Assembly: GCF_000380335.1 (NCBI RefSeq)
Contig: NC_021149.1
Span: 4,206,501-4,270,500, forward strand
DNA from: Azotobacter vinelandii CA
GTDB taxonomy: Bacteria; Pseudomonadota; Gammaproteobacteria; Pseudomonadales; Pseudomonadaceae
Direction of reading: 5' to 3'
Length of the DNA: 64,000 nucleotides
Shown here: positions 32,805 through 42,643 of the stretch, piece by piece
Position numbering within the stretch: the first letter of the stretch is position 1
How the letters are laid out: each line of letters opens with the position of its first letter
The notes under the pieces: generated by a model
What the model was told of the DNA's origin: nothing
Database searches by the model: none
The model's input: the letters and a program-made list of their open reading frames with translations, nothing else
Made by a program: the position numbers and the translations under genes

Positions 32805-34028
32805 TCAGGCGGCGCGGCGCCGGACGAGCAGGAAGGACACCGCCGCCGCGGCGACCAGGATGCCGGGGGCGGCGCCGAGGATCACGCCGGTGGCGCCGTA
32901 GCCCATCGCCAGCATCTGCCCGGCCACCAGCGGGCCGCTCATGGCGCCGAGGCGGCCGACCGCCACCGCGCTGCCGACCCCGGTGGCGCGGATGCCGGTG
33001 GGATAGAACTGCGGCGCCAGGGCGTAAAGCACCAGTTGCCCGCCGACCACGAAGAAGCCCGCGACGAAACCGGCGACCAGCATGCTCGGGAAGCGGCTGG
33101 ACAGGCCCAGCCCGGCGAGGGCGGCGAGGATGCCGGCGTAGGTCAGCGCGATCAGCGCCAACGGGCGCCAGCGGTCGAGCAGCGAGCCCAGCGCCAGCGA
33201 GCCGAGGGTGCCGCCGATCTGCAGCGCGAACAGCACCTGGCCGGCCTGCGCGGCGCTGAAGCCCTGGCCGACCAGCAGCGAGGGCAGCCAGTTGACCAGC
33301 ATGTAGACGACCAGCAGGGTGAAGAAGTAGGCGATCCAGAGCAGCAGGGTCGGCACTGCGGCGCTGTCGCGGAACAAGCCCTGCCAGATCGTCGGCCGCG
33401 CCACTGCCGCGCCCTGCTGCTCGCGGAAGGCCGCCGACTCGGGCAGGCACAGGGCGAGCAGCGGCGCGACCAGCAGCGGCGCCACGCCGCCGACGTAGAA
33501 CACCGCCTTCCAGCCGCTGGCGAAACCGGCCATGCCGACCAGCGCCGCCAGTGCCGCGCCCAGCGGCACGCCGCAGTACATCAGGCTGACCGCGGTGCCG
33601 CGCAGGCGCGGACCGGCCGCCTCCGAGGACAGCGCGATCAGGTTGGGCAGCGCGGCGCCGAGGCCGACCCCGGTCATGAAGCGCGCCACCAGCAGACTGT
33701 AGAGATCCCAGGCGTAGGCGGTGGCGATGGAGAACAGACCGAACAGCGCCACCGCGCCGATCAGCACCCACTTGCGGCCGATGCGGTCGGCCAGCCAGCC
33801 GCCGCCGAAGGCGCCGGGCAGCAGGCCGAGGATGCCGGCGCTGAACACCGCGCCGAGGGTCGAGGCGTCCAGGCCGAATTCGGCCTTCATGCCGGCGGCG
33901 GCGATGCCGGCGGCCTGCAGGTCCATGCCTTCGAGCAGGGCGACGACGAAGCACAGGCCGATGGTCGTCCAGGTGCGCGGGGTCTCCCCCACCAGCGCCG
34001 CGACGCGTTGCGAGCCATAGGTTTCCAT
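32805..34028 (-). CDS. Aromatic acid:H+ symporter, MhpT-like MFS transporter
   Basis: AAHS-family permease (407 aa, 12 spans). Family marks are LLEGMDLQAAGIAAAGMKAE in TM1, the motif-A loop GGWLADRIGRKWVL, RFMTGVGLGAALPNLIALSS in TM4, and the late YPTGIRATGVGSAVAVGRLG. It is closest in style to MhpT, the 3-(3-hydroxyphenyl)propionate transporter. The leader (minus strand ACAACAACAATCATCAGAGG, then the ATG at 34028) has a clear CA motif touching the ribosome site, suggesting Crc/Hfq repression. Located between mhpE-like and the reductase gene. The substrate is presumably the aromatic acid degraded by the operon. Confidence 0.88.
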   Translation of the reverse strand: METYGSQRVAALVGETPRTWTTIGLCFVVALLEGMDLQAAGIAAAGMKAEFGLDASTLGAVFSAGILGLLPGAFGGGWLADRIGRKWVLIGAVALFGLFSIATAYAWDLYSLLVARFMTGVGLGAALPNLIALSSEAAGPRLRGTAVSLMYCGVPLGAALAALVGMAGFASGWKAVFYVGGVAPLLVAPLLALCLPESAAFREQQGAAVARPTIWQGLFRDSAAVPTLLLWIAYFFTLLVVYMLVNWLPSLLVGQGFSAAQAGQVLFALQIGGTLGSLALGSLLDRWRPLALIALTYAGILAALAGLGLSSRFPSMLVAGFVAGFFVVGGQLVLYALAPQFYPTGIRATGVGSAVAVGRLGAMSGPLVAGQMLAMGYGATGVILGAAPGILVAAAAVSFLLVRRRAA

Positions 34029-34100
34029 GGGTGTACGTACCTCTGATGATTGTTGTTGTCGGTACTGCGTTGAACGGCCGCCCTCCGGCGGCCGGGGCGA

Positions 34101-35123
34101 TCAGGAACGCTCGAGCAGATCCAGCGCCACGTCGACGATCATGTCTTCCTGGCCGCCGACCATCCGCCGCCGGCCCAGCTCGACCAGGATGTCCACGGTG
34201 CTCAGGCCATACTTCTCGGCCGCCACCTCGGCATGGCGCAGGAAGCTCGAATAGACCCCGGCATAGCCCAGCGCCAGCGTCTCGCGGTCGACCCGTACCG
34301 GGCGGTCCTGCAACGGCCGGACGATCTCGTCGGCGGCGTCCATCAGGGTGTACAGGTCGGTGCCGTGGTTCCAGCCCAGCCGTTCGGCCGCGGCGACGAA
34401 CACCTCCAGCGGCGCGTTGCCAGCGCCGGCGCCCATGCCGGCCAGGCTGGCGTCGATGCGGTCGCAGCCCTCTTCCACCGCGACGATGGAGTTGGCCACC
34501 CCGAGGCTGAGGTTGTGGTGGGCGTGGATGCCGGTCTGGGTCGAAGGCTCCAGCAGGTCCTTGACCGCGCGGAAGCGCTCGCGCACGTCCTGCATGCTCA
34601 AGGCCCCGCCGGAGTCGACCACGTAGATGCAGGTGGCGCCGTAGCTTTCCATCTTCTTCGCCTCGACGGCGAGGTTCTGCGGCGTGGTCATGTGGCTCAT
34701 CATCAGGAAGCCCACGGTGTCCATGCCCAGCTCGCGCGCGTAGGCGATGTGCTGCCTGGACACGTCCGCCTCGGTGCAGTGGGTGGCCACCCGGACGATG
34801 CGCGCGCCGGCCTCGTAGGCTTCCTTGAGGTGGTGCACGGTGCCGATGCCGGGCAGCAGCAGGGTGGCGATCCTGGCATGAGTCACCACCTCGGCCACCG
34901 CCTCGATCCATTCCAGATCGGTGTGGGCGCCGAAGCCGTAGTTGAAGCTCGAACCCTGCAGGCCGTCGCCGTGGGCGACCTCGATGGAGTCGACTTTCGC
35001 CTGGTCCAGCGCGCGGGCGATGGCCTGCACGTTCTTGATCGAGTACTGGTGGCGGATCGCGTGGCTGCCGTCGCGCAGGGTCACGTCGGAGATGTACAGC
35101 TTCTTGCCGGGGTTGAAGGTCAT
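34101..35123 (-). CDS. mhpE: 4-hydroxy-2-oxovalerate aldolase
   Basis: Class II aldolase (340 aa) splitting 4-hydroxy-2-oxovalerate into pyruvate and acetaldehyde at the end of meta-cleavage pathways. The HMGL-like TIM barrel starts [20 protein letters not shown] (RDG motif binding metal and substrate). It has [40 protein letters not shown] with the metal-binding His pair, and the C-terminal communication domain typical of DmpG. It is 10 bases downstream of the acylating aldehyde dehydrogenase gene, with which it should form a channeling complex. Length is normal. Confidence 0.95.
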   Translation of the reverse strand: MTFNPGKKLYISDVTLRDGSHAIRHQYSIKNVQAIARALDQAKVDSIEVAHGDGLQGSSFNYGFGAHTDLEWIEAVAEVVTHARIATLLLPGIGTVHHLKEAYEAGARIVRVATHCTEADVSRQHIAYARELGMDTVGFLMMSHMTTPQNLAVEAKKMESYGATCIYVVDSGGALSMQDVRERFRAVKDLLEPSTQTGIHAHHNLSLGVANSIVAVEEGCDRIDASLAGMGAGAGNAPLEVFVAAAERLGWNHGTDLYTLMDAADEIVRPLQDRPVRVDRETLALGYAGVYSSFLRHAEVAAEKYGLSTVDILVELGRRRMVGGQEDMIVDVALDLLERS

Positions 35124-35133
35124 GGCGGCGTCC

Positions 35134-36072
35134 TCAGGCGTTCAGCATGGATTGCGCCATGCGCTCGGCGGTGGCCAGCGCGGCGGAGGTCATGATGTCC
35201 AGGTTGCCGGCGTAGGCCGGCAGGTAATGGGCGGCGCCCTCGACCTCGAGGAACACCGAGGTCTTCAGGCCGGACAGGCGGCCGAGGCCGGGGATGTTCA
35301 GCGGCGCGGCGTCGGGGATCTCGTCGAACTGCACCCGCTGCTTGAGGCGATAGCCCGGCACGTAGCCCTGTACCGCCTGGGCCATTTCCGCGAGGGAGGC
35401 CTCGACCCGCGCCCGGTCGGCCGGCGCGGAGAGCACGTAGACGGTGTCGCGCATGATCAGCGGCGGCTCGGCCGGGTTGAGGACGATGATCGCCTTGCCC
35501 TTGCGCGCCCCGCCGATCGCCTCGATGGCCTTCGAGGTGGTTTCGGTGAACTCGTCGATGTTGGCGCGGGTGCCGGGGCCGGCCGACCGGCTGGCGATCG
35601 AGGCGACGATCTCGGCGTAGTGGACCCTGGCCACCCGCGACACCGCGGCGACCATGGGGATGGTCGCCTGGCCGCCGCAGGTGACCATGTTGACGTTGGT
35701 TTCGTGGAGGTTCTGCTCCAGATTCACCACCGGCACGCAGTAGGGGCCGATGGCCGCCGGGGTCAGGTCGATCAGCCGCAGGCCGGGCTTGAGCGCGCGC
35801 AGGAAGGCCTCGTTTCGCACATGGGCGCCGGCCGAAGTGGCGTCGAAGACGAAGTCGATCTCGCCGAACCCCGGCAGGCGGGCCAGGCCCTCGACGCCCT
35901 CGGCGGTGGTGGCCACGCCGAGGCGCGCGGCGCGGGCCAGGCCGTCGGAATTCGGGTCGATGCCGACCAGGGCGCCCATTTCCAGGTGCTGGCCGTGGCG
36001 CAGGATCTTGATCATCAGGTCGGTGCCGATGTTGCCGGAGCCGACGATGGCGACTTTGAGTTTCTTGGTCAT
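35134..36072 (-). CDS. mhpF: Acetaldehyde dehydrogenase (acylating)
   Basis: CoA-acylating acetaldehyde dehydrogenase (312 aa), converting acetaldehyde to acetyl-CoA with NAD. The N-terminal NAD domain [20 protein letters not shown] is followed by the catalytic-cysteine segment [20 protein letters not shown] and [20 protein letters not shown]. It is the partner of the adjacent aldolase (MhpE/MhpF or DmpG/DmpF pair). ATG at 36072 overlaps the stop of the acyl-CoA synthetase gene in ATGA. Confidence 0.95.
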   Translation of the reverse strand: MTKKLKVAIVGSGNIGTDLMIKILRHGQHLEMGALVGIDPNSDGLARAARLGVATTAEGVEGLARLPGFGEIDFVFDATSAGAHVRNEAFLRALKPGLRLIDLTPAAIGPYCVPVVNLEQNLHETNVNMVTCGGQATIPMVAAVSRVARVHYAEIVASIASRSAGPGTRANIDEFTETTSKAIEAIGGARKGKAIIVLNPAEPPLIMRDTVYVLSAPADRARVEASLAEMAQAVQGYVPGYRLKQRVQFDEIPDAAPLNIPGLGRLSGLKTSVFLEVEGAAHYLPAYAGNLDIMTSAALATAERMAQSMLNA

Positions 36073-37928
36073 ACGGTTTCTCCATAGGCTTCGGCGAGCA
36101 GGATGACGGCCGGGTCGAGGGACTCGGCATACAGCCGCTTGACCACATCGGCGCGCAGGCTCAATGCCGTGCGCTGGTTGATGTAGCCCTTGTCGGTGAT
36201 CTCGCCGGCCTCCAGGCTGGGGGGCGAATCGAGCACGAGCAGGCGAACGGCGTGCTGGGACGACGCCGGGCACTCCTTGGCCAGCGCCTGCAGCCCGGCG
36301 CACAGCGCCAGACGAACCTCCGGCTGCTGGGCGAGTTCGTCGACCGTCATGCGCTTACCCGCCTCGCCCGCCAATTCGCGCAGGGCCGGAGTCGGATATA
36401 TCAGCGCGCCGATCACGTCCTGATCATGTCCACAGATGACGCAATCCGAGGCATAAGGCGCCAGAGCACTGACCAGCTTCGGGCGCAGGACGCCGACCGA
36501 GACCCAGGTGCCGGTGGTCAGCTTGAAGTCCTCGGTCACGCGACCGTCGAAAAGGATGCCTTTTTCCGGGTGATCGGGGTCCACCAGGCGACCGGCATCG
36601 CCGATCTTGTAAAAGCCCTCGTCATCGAAGGCTTCGGCCGTCTTTGACAGATTGTTGAGGTAGTGGCTGAACACCGAGGGGCCACGCACACGCATCTCCT
36701 GCTTGTCGCCGGAGGGCACGAACTTGATCTCGATGCCTGGCACCGGCAGGCCGATATTGCCGGGCCTGTCGATCGGGTAGTGCACATTGGTCAGCACCGG
36801 CGAGGTTTCGGTGGCGCCCCATTCGCTGCTGAAGAACAGCGGCTCCTTGCGCACCCGGCCCGCGCAGGCCATCAGCCGCTCCCAGGTGCTCGACGGCAGC
36901 GCGGCGGCGGCATAGAAAAGCAGCTCCAGCCGGCCGAACAATGCCCTGGCCAGGGCCTCGTCGCGCTCCAGATAAGGCAGCAGCGCTTCGTAGCCGCGGG
37001 GTACGTTGAAAAACAGCGTGGGTTTGACCGCCTTGATGTTCTCCACGGTACGTTCGATCTGCCCGGGTATCGGGCGGCCGTCGTCGATGTAGAGGGTGCC
37101 GCCGTTACGCAGCACCAGATTGAAGTTGTGGTTGGCGCCGAAGGTGTGGCTCCACGGCAGCCAGTCCAGCACCACCACCTCGCAGGTTTCGAGGAACGGC
37201 CAGCACTGGGCGATGGCCTGCTGGTTGGCGCACAGCATGCGATGGGTGTTGACCACCGCCTTGGGCTCGCCGGTGGAGCCGGAGGTCATCAGGTAGCGCG
37301 CCGGGGTGTCGCCGGTAACCCGGCCGAAGGCTTCCATCACGGCCGGACTCTCGTCCTTGTAGAGCATTGGCAACGGCAGGGCGCTTTCGATCTCCTGGGC
37401 GTTGCGCGCGGCCACCACCAGGCAGTTCGGCTTCACCAGTTCGACGGCCCGGTAATAGGCGTCGCCGTCGCTGACGAAAATCACCGCGGGTTCCAGCACT
37501 TCGATGATGGCCTTGAGCTTGCTGCAACCGCCGGCGGTGTTGCGCGAATAGGCCACCGAGACGGTGGCCACCGGAATGCCCACGTGCAGGGCGGCGAGGC
37601 TGAGCAAGGCCTGGTCGATATCCACGTCGGACAGCATCAGCACCGGCCGGCCGGCGGGGATATCCAGCTCCAGCAGGCCCTGGGCCAGGCAACCGACGCG
37701 CTTGCGCACCTCGCGGTAGCTCAGGCCAGACCAGCCACCGTTGCGCCGTTCGGCGAGAAAGGTCCGCTCGGGAGCCTCCCGTGCCCAGCGCTCCAGCCAC
37801 TCGCCGGTGCAGCGCGCGTAGGCTTGCAATGGCTGAGCCGAACGCAGGACGAACTCACCTTTTTCGCGGGATTCCAGAAGAACATCGGCCGGAGCCAGTT
37901 TCTCGGAGACATGCACGAGATCGTTCAT
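36069..37928 (-). CDS. AMP-forming acyl-CoA synthetase, feruloyl-CoA synthetase-like
   Basis: ANL-superfamily adenylating enzyme (619 aa from ATG at 37928). It has the P-loop [55 protein letters not shown] and [20 protein letters not shown]. The C-terminal part lacks an obvious GRxKxxI hinge but has [17 protein letters not shown], which is the form seen in feruloyl-CoA synthetases. It would activate an aromatic acid side chain to a CoA thioester. Its place inside a meta-cleavage operon is unexpected. The leader (AAAAACAACATACG) carries a CA motif. Confidence 0.88.
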   Translation of the reverse strand: MNDLVHVSEKLAPADVLLESREKGEFVLRSAQPLQAYARCTGEWLERWAREAPERTFLAERRNGGWSGLSYREVRKRVGCLAQGLLELDIPAGRPVLMLSDVDIDQALLSLAALHVGIPVATVSVAYSRNTAGGCSKLKAIIEVLEPAVIFVSDGDAYYRAVELVKPNCLVVAARNAQEIESALPLPMLYKDESPAVMEAFGRVTGDTPARYLMTSGSTGEPKAVVNTHRMLCANQQAIAQCWPFLETCEVVVLDWLPWSHTFGANHNFNLVLRNGGTLYIDDGRPIPGQIERTVENIKAVKPTLFFNVPRGYEALLPYLERDEALARALFGRLELLFYAAAALPSSTWERLMACAGRVRKEPLFFSSEWGATETSPVLTNVHYPIDRPGNIGLPVPGIEIKFVPSGDKQEMRVRGPSVFSHYLNNLSKTAEAFDDEGFYKIGDAGRLVDPDHPEKGILFDGRVTEDFKLTTGTWVSVGVLRPKLVSALAPYASDCVICGHDQDVIGALIYPTPALRELAGEAGKRMTVDELAQQPEVRLALCAGLQALAKECPASSQHAVRLLVLDSPPSLEAGEITDKGYINQRTALSLRADVVKRLYAESLDPAVILLAEAYGETV

Positions 37929-38035
37929 GGGGTGTGCCTCAAGAGTCGGCGGCCAGGGCCGCCGCTTCGTATGTTGTTTTTGTCGCAGCACTATCTGTCG
38001 GGGCCGATCCTTCGGCCTTCACACGCAAGGAGAAG

Positions 38036-38821
38036 TCAGGCGAAACGGCAGCTCACCTCGCCCAGCCGGGTCAGGCGCAGGCGCAGGCCGTCGCCGGCGG
38101 CCACCGGCACCATCGGCCCGAGGGCGCCGGAGAGCAGCACGTCGCCGGCCTGGAGCGGGCGACCGACCTCGGCCATGGTCCGCGCCAGCCACAGGCAGGC
38201 CTCCAGCGGGTTGCCCAGGCAGGCGGCGCCGACACCGATGGCGGCCTGGGCGCCGTTCTTCTCCAAGAGCATGCCCTCCAGGGCGAGGTCGAGCCCGCTC
38301 AGCTTGGTCGGCGTCCTGCCCAGCACGTAGAGCGCCGAGGAGGCGTTGTCGGCCACGGTGTCGACCAGGGTGATCTTCCAGTCCTCAATCGCCGAGTCGA
38401 CGATCTCCAGCGCCGGCAGGACGAACTCCACGGCGTTGACCAGTTCGCCCAGGGTGGTATCGACGGCGGGCAGGTCGCGGCCGAGGACGAAGGCGATCTC
38501 CCCTTCGGCCTTGGGCTGGATCAGCCGGCCGGTGTCGATGGCCTCGCCGTCGCGGCGCTCCATGTCGGCGAACAGCATGCCGAAGTCGGGCCGGTCGACG
38601 CCCAGTTGCTGCTGCACGGCCAGCGAGGTCAGGCCGATCTTGCGGCCGACCGGGCGGCGCCCCTGGGCCAGGGCGGCCCGGGTGTTCAGCTCCTGGATGG
38701 CATAGGCGTCGGCCAGGGTCTGGATGCCGAAGCGCTCGGAAATCCGGCAGCAGGGCCGGCCGGTCTTGCGCGCTTCGGCCAGGACCGCGGCGGCGGCCTG
38801 GAGACGGGATTCGTGGGTCAC
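38036..38821 (-). CDS. mhpD: 2-keto-4-pentenoate hydratase
   Basis: Hydratase (261 aa) adding water to 2-hydroxypenta-2,4-dienoate to give 4-hydroxy-2-oxovalerate. The FAH-like fold is marked by GRRPVGRKIGLTSLAVQQQL, QPKAEGEIAFVLGRDLP, PALEIVDSAIEDWKITLVDT, VADNASSALYVLG and GAACLGNPLEACLWLARTMA. GTG start at 38821, supported by AAGGA seven bases upstream and an N-terminus matching the family. It feeds the aldolase MhpE two genes downstream. Confidence 0.94.
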   Translation of the reverse strand: MTHESRLQAAAAVLAEARKTGRPCCRISERFGIQTLADAYAIQELNTRAALAQGRRPVGRKIGLTSLAVQQQLGVDRPDFGMLFADMERRDGEAIDTGRLIQPKAEGEIAFVLGRDLPAVDTTLGELVNAVEFVLPALEIVDSAIEDWKITLVDTVADNASSALYVLGRTPTKLSGLDLALEGMLLEKNGAQAAIGVGAACLGNPLEACLWLARTMAEVGRPLQAGDVLLSGALGPMVPVAAGDGLRLRLTRLGEVSCRFA

Positions 38822-38856
38822 CGGGAATTCCTTCGGTTGGGTGGATGGGGAAGCGT

Positions 38857-39834
38857 TCAGAACGCCCGTTCGCGGCTCGCGCGGTAGCCTTGCTCCAACT
38901 CCTCGACCAGTTCGGCGACGCTATAGACGCGCTCGATCTGGCCGACGCCCTGGCCGGCCGACCAGACATGCTTCCAGGCCTTGTTGGCGCTGGCGATGTC
39001 GCCGGAAAAGTCGATGGCGGCCCGGCTCTCGGCGGCCGGATCGATGCCGGCGCGCTCCAGCGACGGCTTCATCCAGTTGGCCAGCACGCCGCTGACCGCC
39101 CTGGTGGCGACCAGGTCGTCCATCGAGCAGTCGATCAGCATCTGCCGGTAGGCGTCCTCGACCAGGCTTTCCTCGGCGGCGATCAGGCGGGTGCCGACCA
39201 CCACGAAGTCGCAGCCGAGAACCCGCGCGGCATGGATGTCGCGGCCGCTGGACACCGCGCCGGCCAGGCCCAACGGGCCTTTCCAGAACCGGCGCACCTC
39301 GGCGACGAAGGCGAAGGGGTTGTAGCTGCCGGTATGCCCGCCGGCGCCGTTGCAGACCAGGATCAGGCCGTCGACGCCGGCCTCGGCGGCCTTGCGGGCC
39401 ATCACCGGGCTGATCACGTCGGCCAGCACCGCGCCGCCGTAGGCGTGTACCTCGTCGAGCACCCGTTTCGGGCTGCCCAGCGCGGTGGAGACCACCGGCG
39501 GGCGGTAGCGGCGCACCAGTTCCAGCTCGCCGGCGAAGCGGTCGTAGCTGGAGTGGACGATCATGTTGAGCATCCAGGGGGCGACCGGTCCGCCGGTCTG
39601 GCGCACCTCGGCCAACTCGCCGGCGATCTGGCCCAGCCACTGGTCGAGTTGCTCCAGAGTGCGGGCGTTGGGTGCCGGCAGGCTGCCGAGGATGCCGGCG
39701 CGGCAGCAGGCGGTGAGCAGTTGCGGGCCAGAGACGAGGAACATGGGGGCGGCGAGTACCGGAACCCGCAGTCCCTCGAACAGTTTCAGGACTTGTCGTT
39801 GCTGCACGCTCGGGCAGTCGGTGCTGGCGTTCAT
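38857..39834 (-). CDS. Nitronate monooxygenase-like FMN enzyme (2-nitropropane dioxygenase family)
   Basis: 325 aa TIM-barrel flavoenzyme. Marks are RVPVLAAPMFLVSGPQLLTA, GILGSLPAPNARTLEQLDQW, ILVCNGAGGHTGSYNPFAFV (the GGHTG motif around the catalytic His) and FVVVGTRLIAAEESL. Known members oxidise alkyl nitronates, but many in aromatic operons have unknown roles. It lies between the diol dehydrogenase and the hydratase. The leader CGACAACGACAAGAAACG shares a 15-base core with the leader of the sugar-porter gene at 18010. It may protect against 3-nitropropionate-like compounds or act on an unsaturated intermediate; both are guesses. Confidence 0.85.
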   Translation of the reverse strand: MNASTDCPSVQQRQVLKLFEGLRVPVLAAPMFLVSGPQLLTACCRAGILGSLPAPNARTLEQLDQWLGQIAGELAEVRQTGGPVAPWMLNMIVHSSYDRFAGELELVRRYRPPVVSTALGSPKRVLDEVHAYGGAVLADVISPVMARKAAEAGVDGLILVCNGAGGHTGSYNPFAFVAEVRRFWKGPLGLAGAVSSGRDIHAARVLGCDFVVVGTRLIAAEESLVEDAYRQMLIDCSMDDLVATRAVSGVLANWMKPSLERAGIDPAAESRAAIDFSGDIASANKAWKHVWSAGQGVGQIERVYSVAELVEELEQGYRASRERAF

Positions 39835-39896
39835 CTGGGGGGTGCCTCTCGTTTCTTGTCGTTGTCGGGCGGTGCTGTCGGGCGGTTCGGGCGGCG

Positions 39897-40709
39897 TCAG
39901 CTCCTGGCGTGGGCGCGCGGCCCGGCGCTGCGGATTTCCCAGCCGCCGTCGCTGTGGATGATGGTGGCGGTGGTCAGCCCGGAATCGCGGCGCGAAGCGA
40001 GCAGCACGTAATGGCCGGCATGGTCCTCCGGCTCGGCGATGCGCCCGAGCGGCACCGCCTGCGCCGCGCCCTGTTCGAAGCCGGGAATCCGGTTGAGCGG
40101 CACGCTGCGCGCGTTCAGCCCCTCCAGGCTTTTCATCGGCGTGTTGGTCGCCCCCGGCGCCACGCCGTTGACACGGATGTCCGGGGCCAGTTCGTAGGCC
40201 AGTTGGCGGATCATGCCGACCAGCGCATGCTTGGCGGTGACGTAGAGAATCCCGCCGCCGCCGGCGTAGAAGGCGCTGTTCGACAGGGTGAAGATCATGC
40301 TGCCGCGGGTCTCGCGCAGCGCGTCGATGCAGCAGCGCGCGCCGAGCAGGTAGCCCTGCACGTTGACCGCGAACAGGCGCTGGAAGGCCGTCTCCAGCTC
40401 CTCCGGGGCGATCCGCTCGAGGCGGGTGAAGTAGTCGAACACCGCCGCGTTGCCGACGAAGGTGTCGAGCCTGCCGAAGGCCGCCAGGGCGGTGTCGACC
40501 GCCCGGCGGTTGTCGTCGAGGCTGGTCACGTCGCCCCGCACGGTGACCACCGCCGCGCCCAGTTCGTCCCGGAGCCGCTGCAGTTGCTCGGGATCGCGGG
40601 CCATCACCGCGACCCGCGCGCCCTCCTCCACATAGCGCCTGACGATGGCCGAACCGATGCCGCCGGTACCGCCGGTCACCAATGCCACTTGTCCATCGAG
40701 CCAGCCCAT
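39897..40709 (-). CDS. cis-dihydrodiol dehydrogenase-like SDR
   Basis: Short-chain dehydrogenase (270 aa) predicted to rearomatise the cis-dihydrodiol made by the dioxygenase, giving a catechol and NADH. It has VALVTGGTGGIGSAIVRRYV (NAD-binding TGGxxGIG), VGNAAVFDYFTR, the catalytic SNSAFY-GGGG-LYVTAKHA stretch (Ser, Tyr, Lys) and VNGVAPGATNTPMKSL. It follows the beta-subunit gene behind a strong AAGGAG site. Length and position match BphB/HcaB/NahB-type enzymes. Confidence 0.9.
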   Translation of the reverse strand: MGWLDGQVALVTGGTGGIGSAIVRRYVEEGARVAVMARDPEQLQRLRDELGAAVVTVRGDVTSLDDNRRAVDTALAAFGRLDTFVGNAAVFDYFTRLERIAPEELETAFQRLFAVNVQGYLLGARCCIDALRETRGSMIFTLSNSAFYAGGGGILYVTAKHALVGMIRQLAYELAPDIRVNGVAPGATNTPMKSLEGLNARSVPLNRIPGFEQGAAQAVPLGRIAEPEDHAGHYVLLASRRDSGLTTATIIHSDGGWEIRSAGPRAHARS

Positions 40710-40723
40710 GTCGTTCTCCTTGC

Positions 40724-41245
40724 TCAGAGGAAGGTGTTGATGTTCTTGCAGGGCAAGGTGGCGTTGGGGATCAGGATGCGCCTGCTCAGCAGCTTCAGCC
40801 CGTCGCCCTCGCGGCACAGCACGTCCTCGCGCCGCCCGGCGATCTGGTACTGCTCGTCCAGCCCGCGGCTGCGCACGTTGACGAAGCAGGAAAAGGCCCG
40901 GTACTCGCCCGGATTCTCCCCGGCGTACACCTCGATATTGCTGATCAGGTGCACGTTGCGCGTCGGCGGGTCCTCCGCCCAGGCCGACGGCTGCTTGAAG
41001 CGCGCCACCCGGCGCTGCAGTTCGCGGTAGCCGTCGTCGAAGAGGGCCATGTGTTCGGCGTTGAAGCCCCCCCGCGCGTCCTCGCGGCGGCGGTTCTCGA
41101 TCCCCGGCATCCAGTAGTGGATGCGCTCGGAGACCATCAGCAGCCAGTCGTCCCAGCGGTCTTCGTCCAGCAGCCGCGCCTCGCGCAGCAGGAAGGCCTG
41201 TACGGCGCGTTCTTCTTCCAGGGTCACCAGTTCCAGCGTGTTCAT
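40724..41245 (-). CDS. Ring-hydroxylating dioxygenase, beta subunit
   Basis: Small oxygenase subunit (173 aa), SnoaL/cystatin-like fold, structural partner of the alpha subunit. It has VQAFLLREARLLDEDRWDDW, LLMVSERIHYWMPGIENRR, VHLISNIEVYAGENPGEYRA and a C-terminus with GRREDVLCREGDGLKLLSRR then ATLPCKNINTFL. It starts 12 bases after the alpha-subunit stop. A decayed second copy of its 3' end is found at 45150-45300, fused to a second alpha-subunit start. Confidence 0.92.
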   Translation of the reverse strand: MNTLELVTLEEERAVQAFLLREARLLDEDRWDDWLLMVSERIHYWMPGIENRRREDARGGFNAEHMALFDDGYRELQRRVARFKQPSAWAEDPPTRNVHLISNIEVYAGENPGEYRAFSCFVNVRSRGLDEQYQIAGRREDVLCREGDGLKLLSRRILIPNATLPCKNINTFL

Positions 41246-41257
41246 CGGCCGTCCTCC

Positions 41258-42604
41258 TCAGTCCAGCTTGCCGTTGCGGTCGGGTACTTCCGCCCAGGTG
41301 CGTGCCTGCAGCAGGTCTTTCCAGCGTTGGTAGTAGGCGCGGGCGTTGGCTTCGTTCAACTGGCCCCTGAACACGTTGCCCGGCAGTTCGGTATCGCTCA
41401 GGCGGCTGTTCATGCCCAGGCCGACGTACAGGTCCTGGTAGCGGGTGACCTTGCCGCGGCTGGTCTTGGTGCAGTATTCCCAGTTCTCGCCGTCGTCCAT
41501 CTCGAACACCCCGGTCGGCGAGAAGGTCATCATCGCCCCGCGCCGCCACTTCTCCTTCACCTCCGCGGGGGCGTTCCTGTTGACGATCACCCAGGTGTAC
41601 AGCTCGATCTTGTTGGGGCCGCGCGGCTGCCAGACGCGCACGGTGTTCTGCCCCGGCAGGAACGAGAAGTTGGGGAACACCGTGAAGGACGACACCGCGC
41701 CCAGCATCCGCGCGCGGAACTCGCCCAGGCGCTCGGCGGCCTTCGGGCTGTGCAGGTGCAGGTACTTGTTGATCGCGCTCTCGCCGAGCACCGCGGCGTT
41801 GCCCACCAGGTCGCGGGCGAATTCGTAGCCGTGGCCGTTCCAGTTCACCTGGTAGGACTCGGGCAGTTCGCTGACCTTGGTCACCGAGCCGCCGAGCATC
41901 GCCTGGGCGGCGGAGTCGTGGGTCCAGCCGGCGTGCAGGATGTCGCCGACGAAGTTTTCCGCGGCGATCTTCCAGTTGCATTCGTAGGTGGAGCGGATGC
42001 AGCCGCCGATGAATTCGGTGCCGCCCTCATCGTTGTCGAGGATCACGTCCAGGTACCAGGTCATCGGCCCCAGGTAGTCGGCGAGGCTCGGCGCGTCCGC
42101 CGCGAAGGTGGCGAACACCAGGCCCTTGTAGCTGTCCACCCGCGCCTCGCGCAGGCCTTGCCGCGACTTGTCGAAGCCGCTCTGCTCGTAGACCCCCGAC
42201 TCGTGCATGCCGCGCAGCGCGCCGTCGGGGCCGAAGGCCCAGCCGTGGTAGTTGCAGATGAAACCGCGGGCGTTGCCGGCCTCGGCGAAGCAGACCTTGT
42301 TGCCGCGGTGCGGGCAGGCGTTGATCAGGACCTTGATCGAGCGGTCCTTCTGGCGCACGACCAGTACCTCGTCCTCACCCAGGGTGGTGGCGACGTAGTC
42401 GCCGGGCTCGGGGATCTGCGACTCGTGGGCGACGAACAGCCAGCAGCGGGCGAAGATCTTCTCCAGCTCCTGTTCGTAGATCTCGCTGTCCCAGAAGATC
42501 TTGCCGGCCATGCGGCCTTCCTGCATGTCGCAGATGCGATCGAGGTCGGCCAGCGGCGGCGTGGATTCGATGGCTTTGAGTGTTGTTGTCGGTTTGTCCA
42601 TCAT
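41258..42604 (-). CDS. Ring-hydroxylating dioxygenase, alpha subunit (Rieske oxygenase)
   Basis: Catalytic subunit of 448 aa. The Rieske 2Fe-2S site is INACPHRGNKVCFAEAGNAR ... CNYHGWAF (Cys97, His99, Cys117, His120). The mononuclear iron site has FVGDILHAGWTHDSAAQ (His224, His229) with an Asp further on. It inserts both atoms of O2 into an aromatic ring. The general layout is biphenyl/phenylpropionate/cumate-like rather than benzoate-like, but the substrate cannot be fixed. Codons 4-8 are rich in ACA/AAC, giving a CA motif just inside the gene. Confidence 0.93.
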   Translation of the reverse strand: MMDKPTTTLKAIESTPPLADLDRICDMQEGRMAGKIFWDSEIYEQELEKIFARCWLFVAHESQIPEPGDYVATTLGEDEVLVVRQKDRSIKVLINACPHRGNKVCFAEAGNARGFICNYHGWAFGPDGALRGMHESGVYEQSGFDKSRQGLREARVDSYKGLVFATFAADAPSLADYLGPMTWYLDVILDNDEGGTEFIGGCIRSTYECNWKIAAENFVGDILHAGWTHDSAAQAMLGGSVTKVSELPESYQVNWNGHGYEFARDLVGNAAVLGESAINKYLHLHSPKAAERLGEFRARMLGAVSSFTVFPNFSFLPGQNTVRVWQPRGPNKIELYTWVIVNRNAPAEVKEKWRRGAMMTFSPTGVFEMDDGENWEYCTKTSRGKVTRYQDLYVGLGMNSRLSDTELPGNVFRGQLNEANARAYYQRWKDLLQARTWAEVPDRNGKLD

Positions 42605-42643
42605 GACGGTTCTCGCAGGGTGGTTCGGTGGATTCGAAGGCGC

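Noticed and set aside
31395-34046. Very long plus-strand open frame (about 880 codons)
   Set aside because: It overlaps the reductase and MhpT-like genes on the minus strand, and its composition is that of an antisense shadow.
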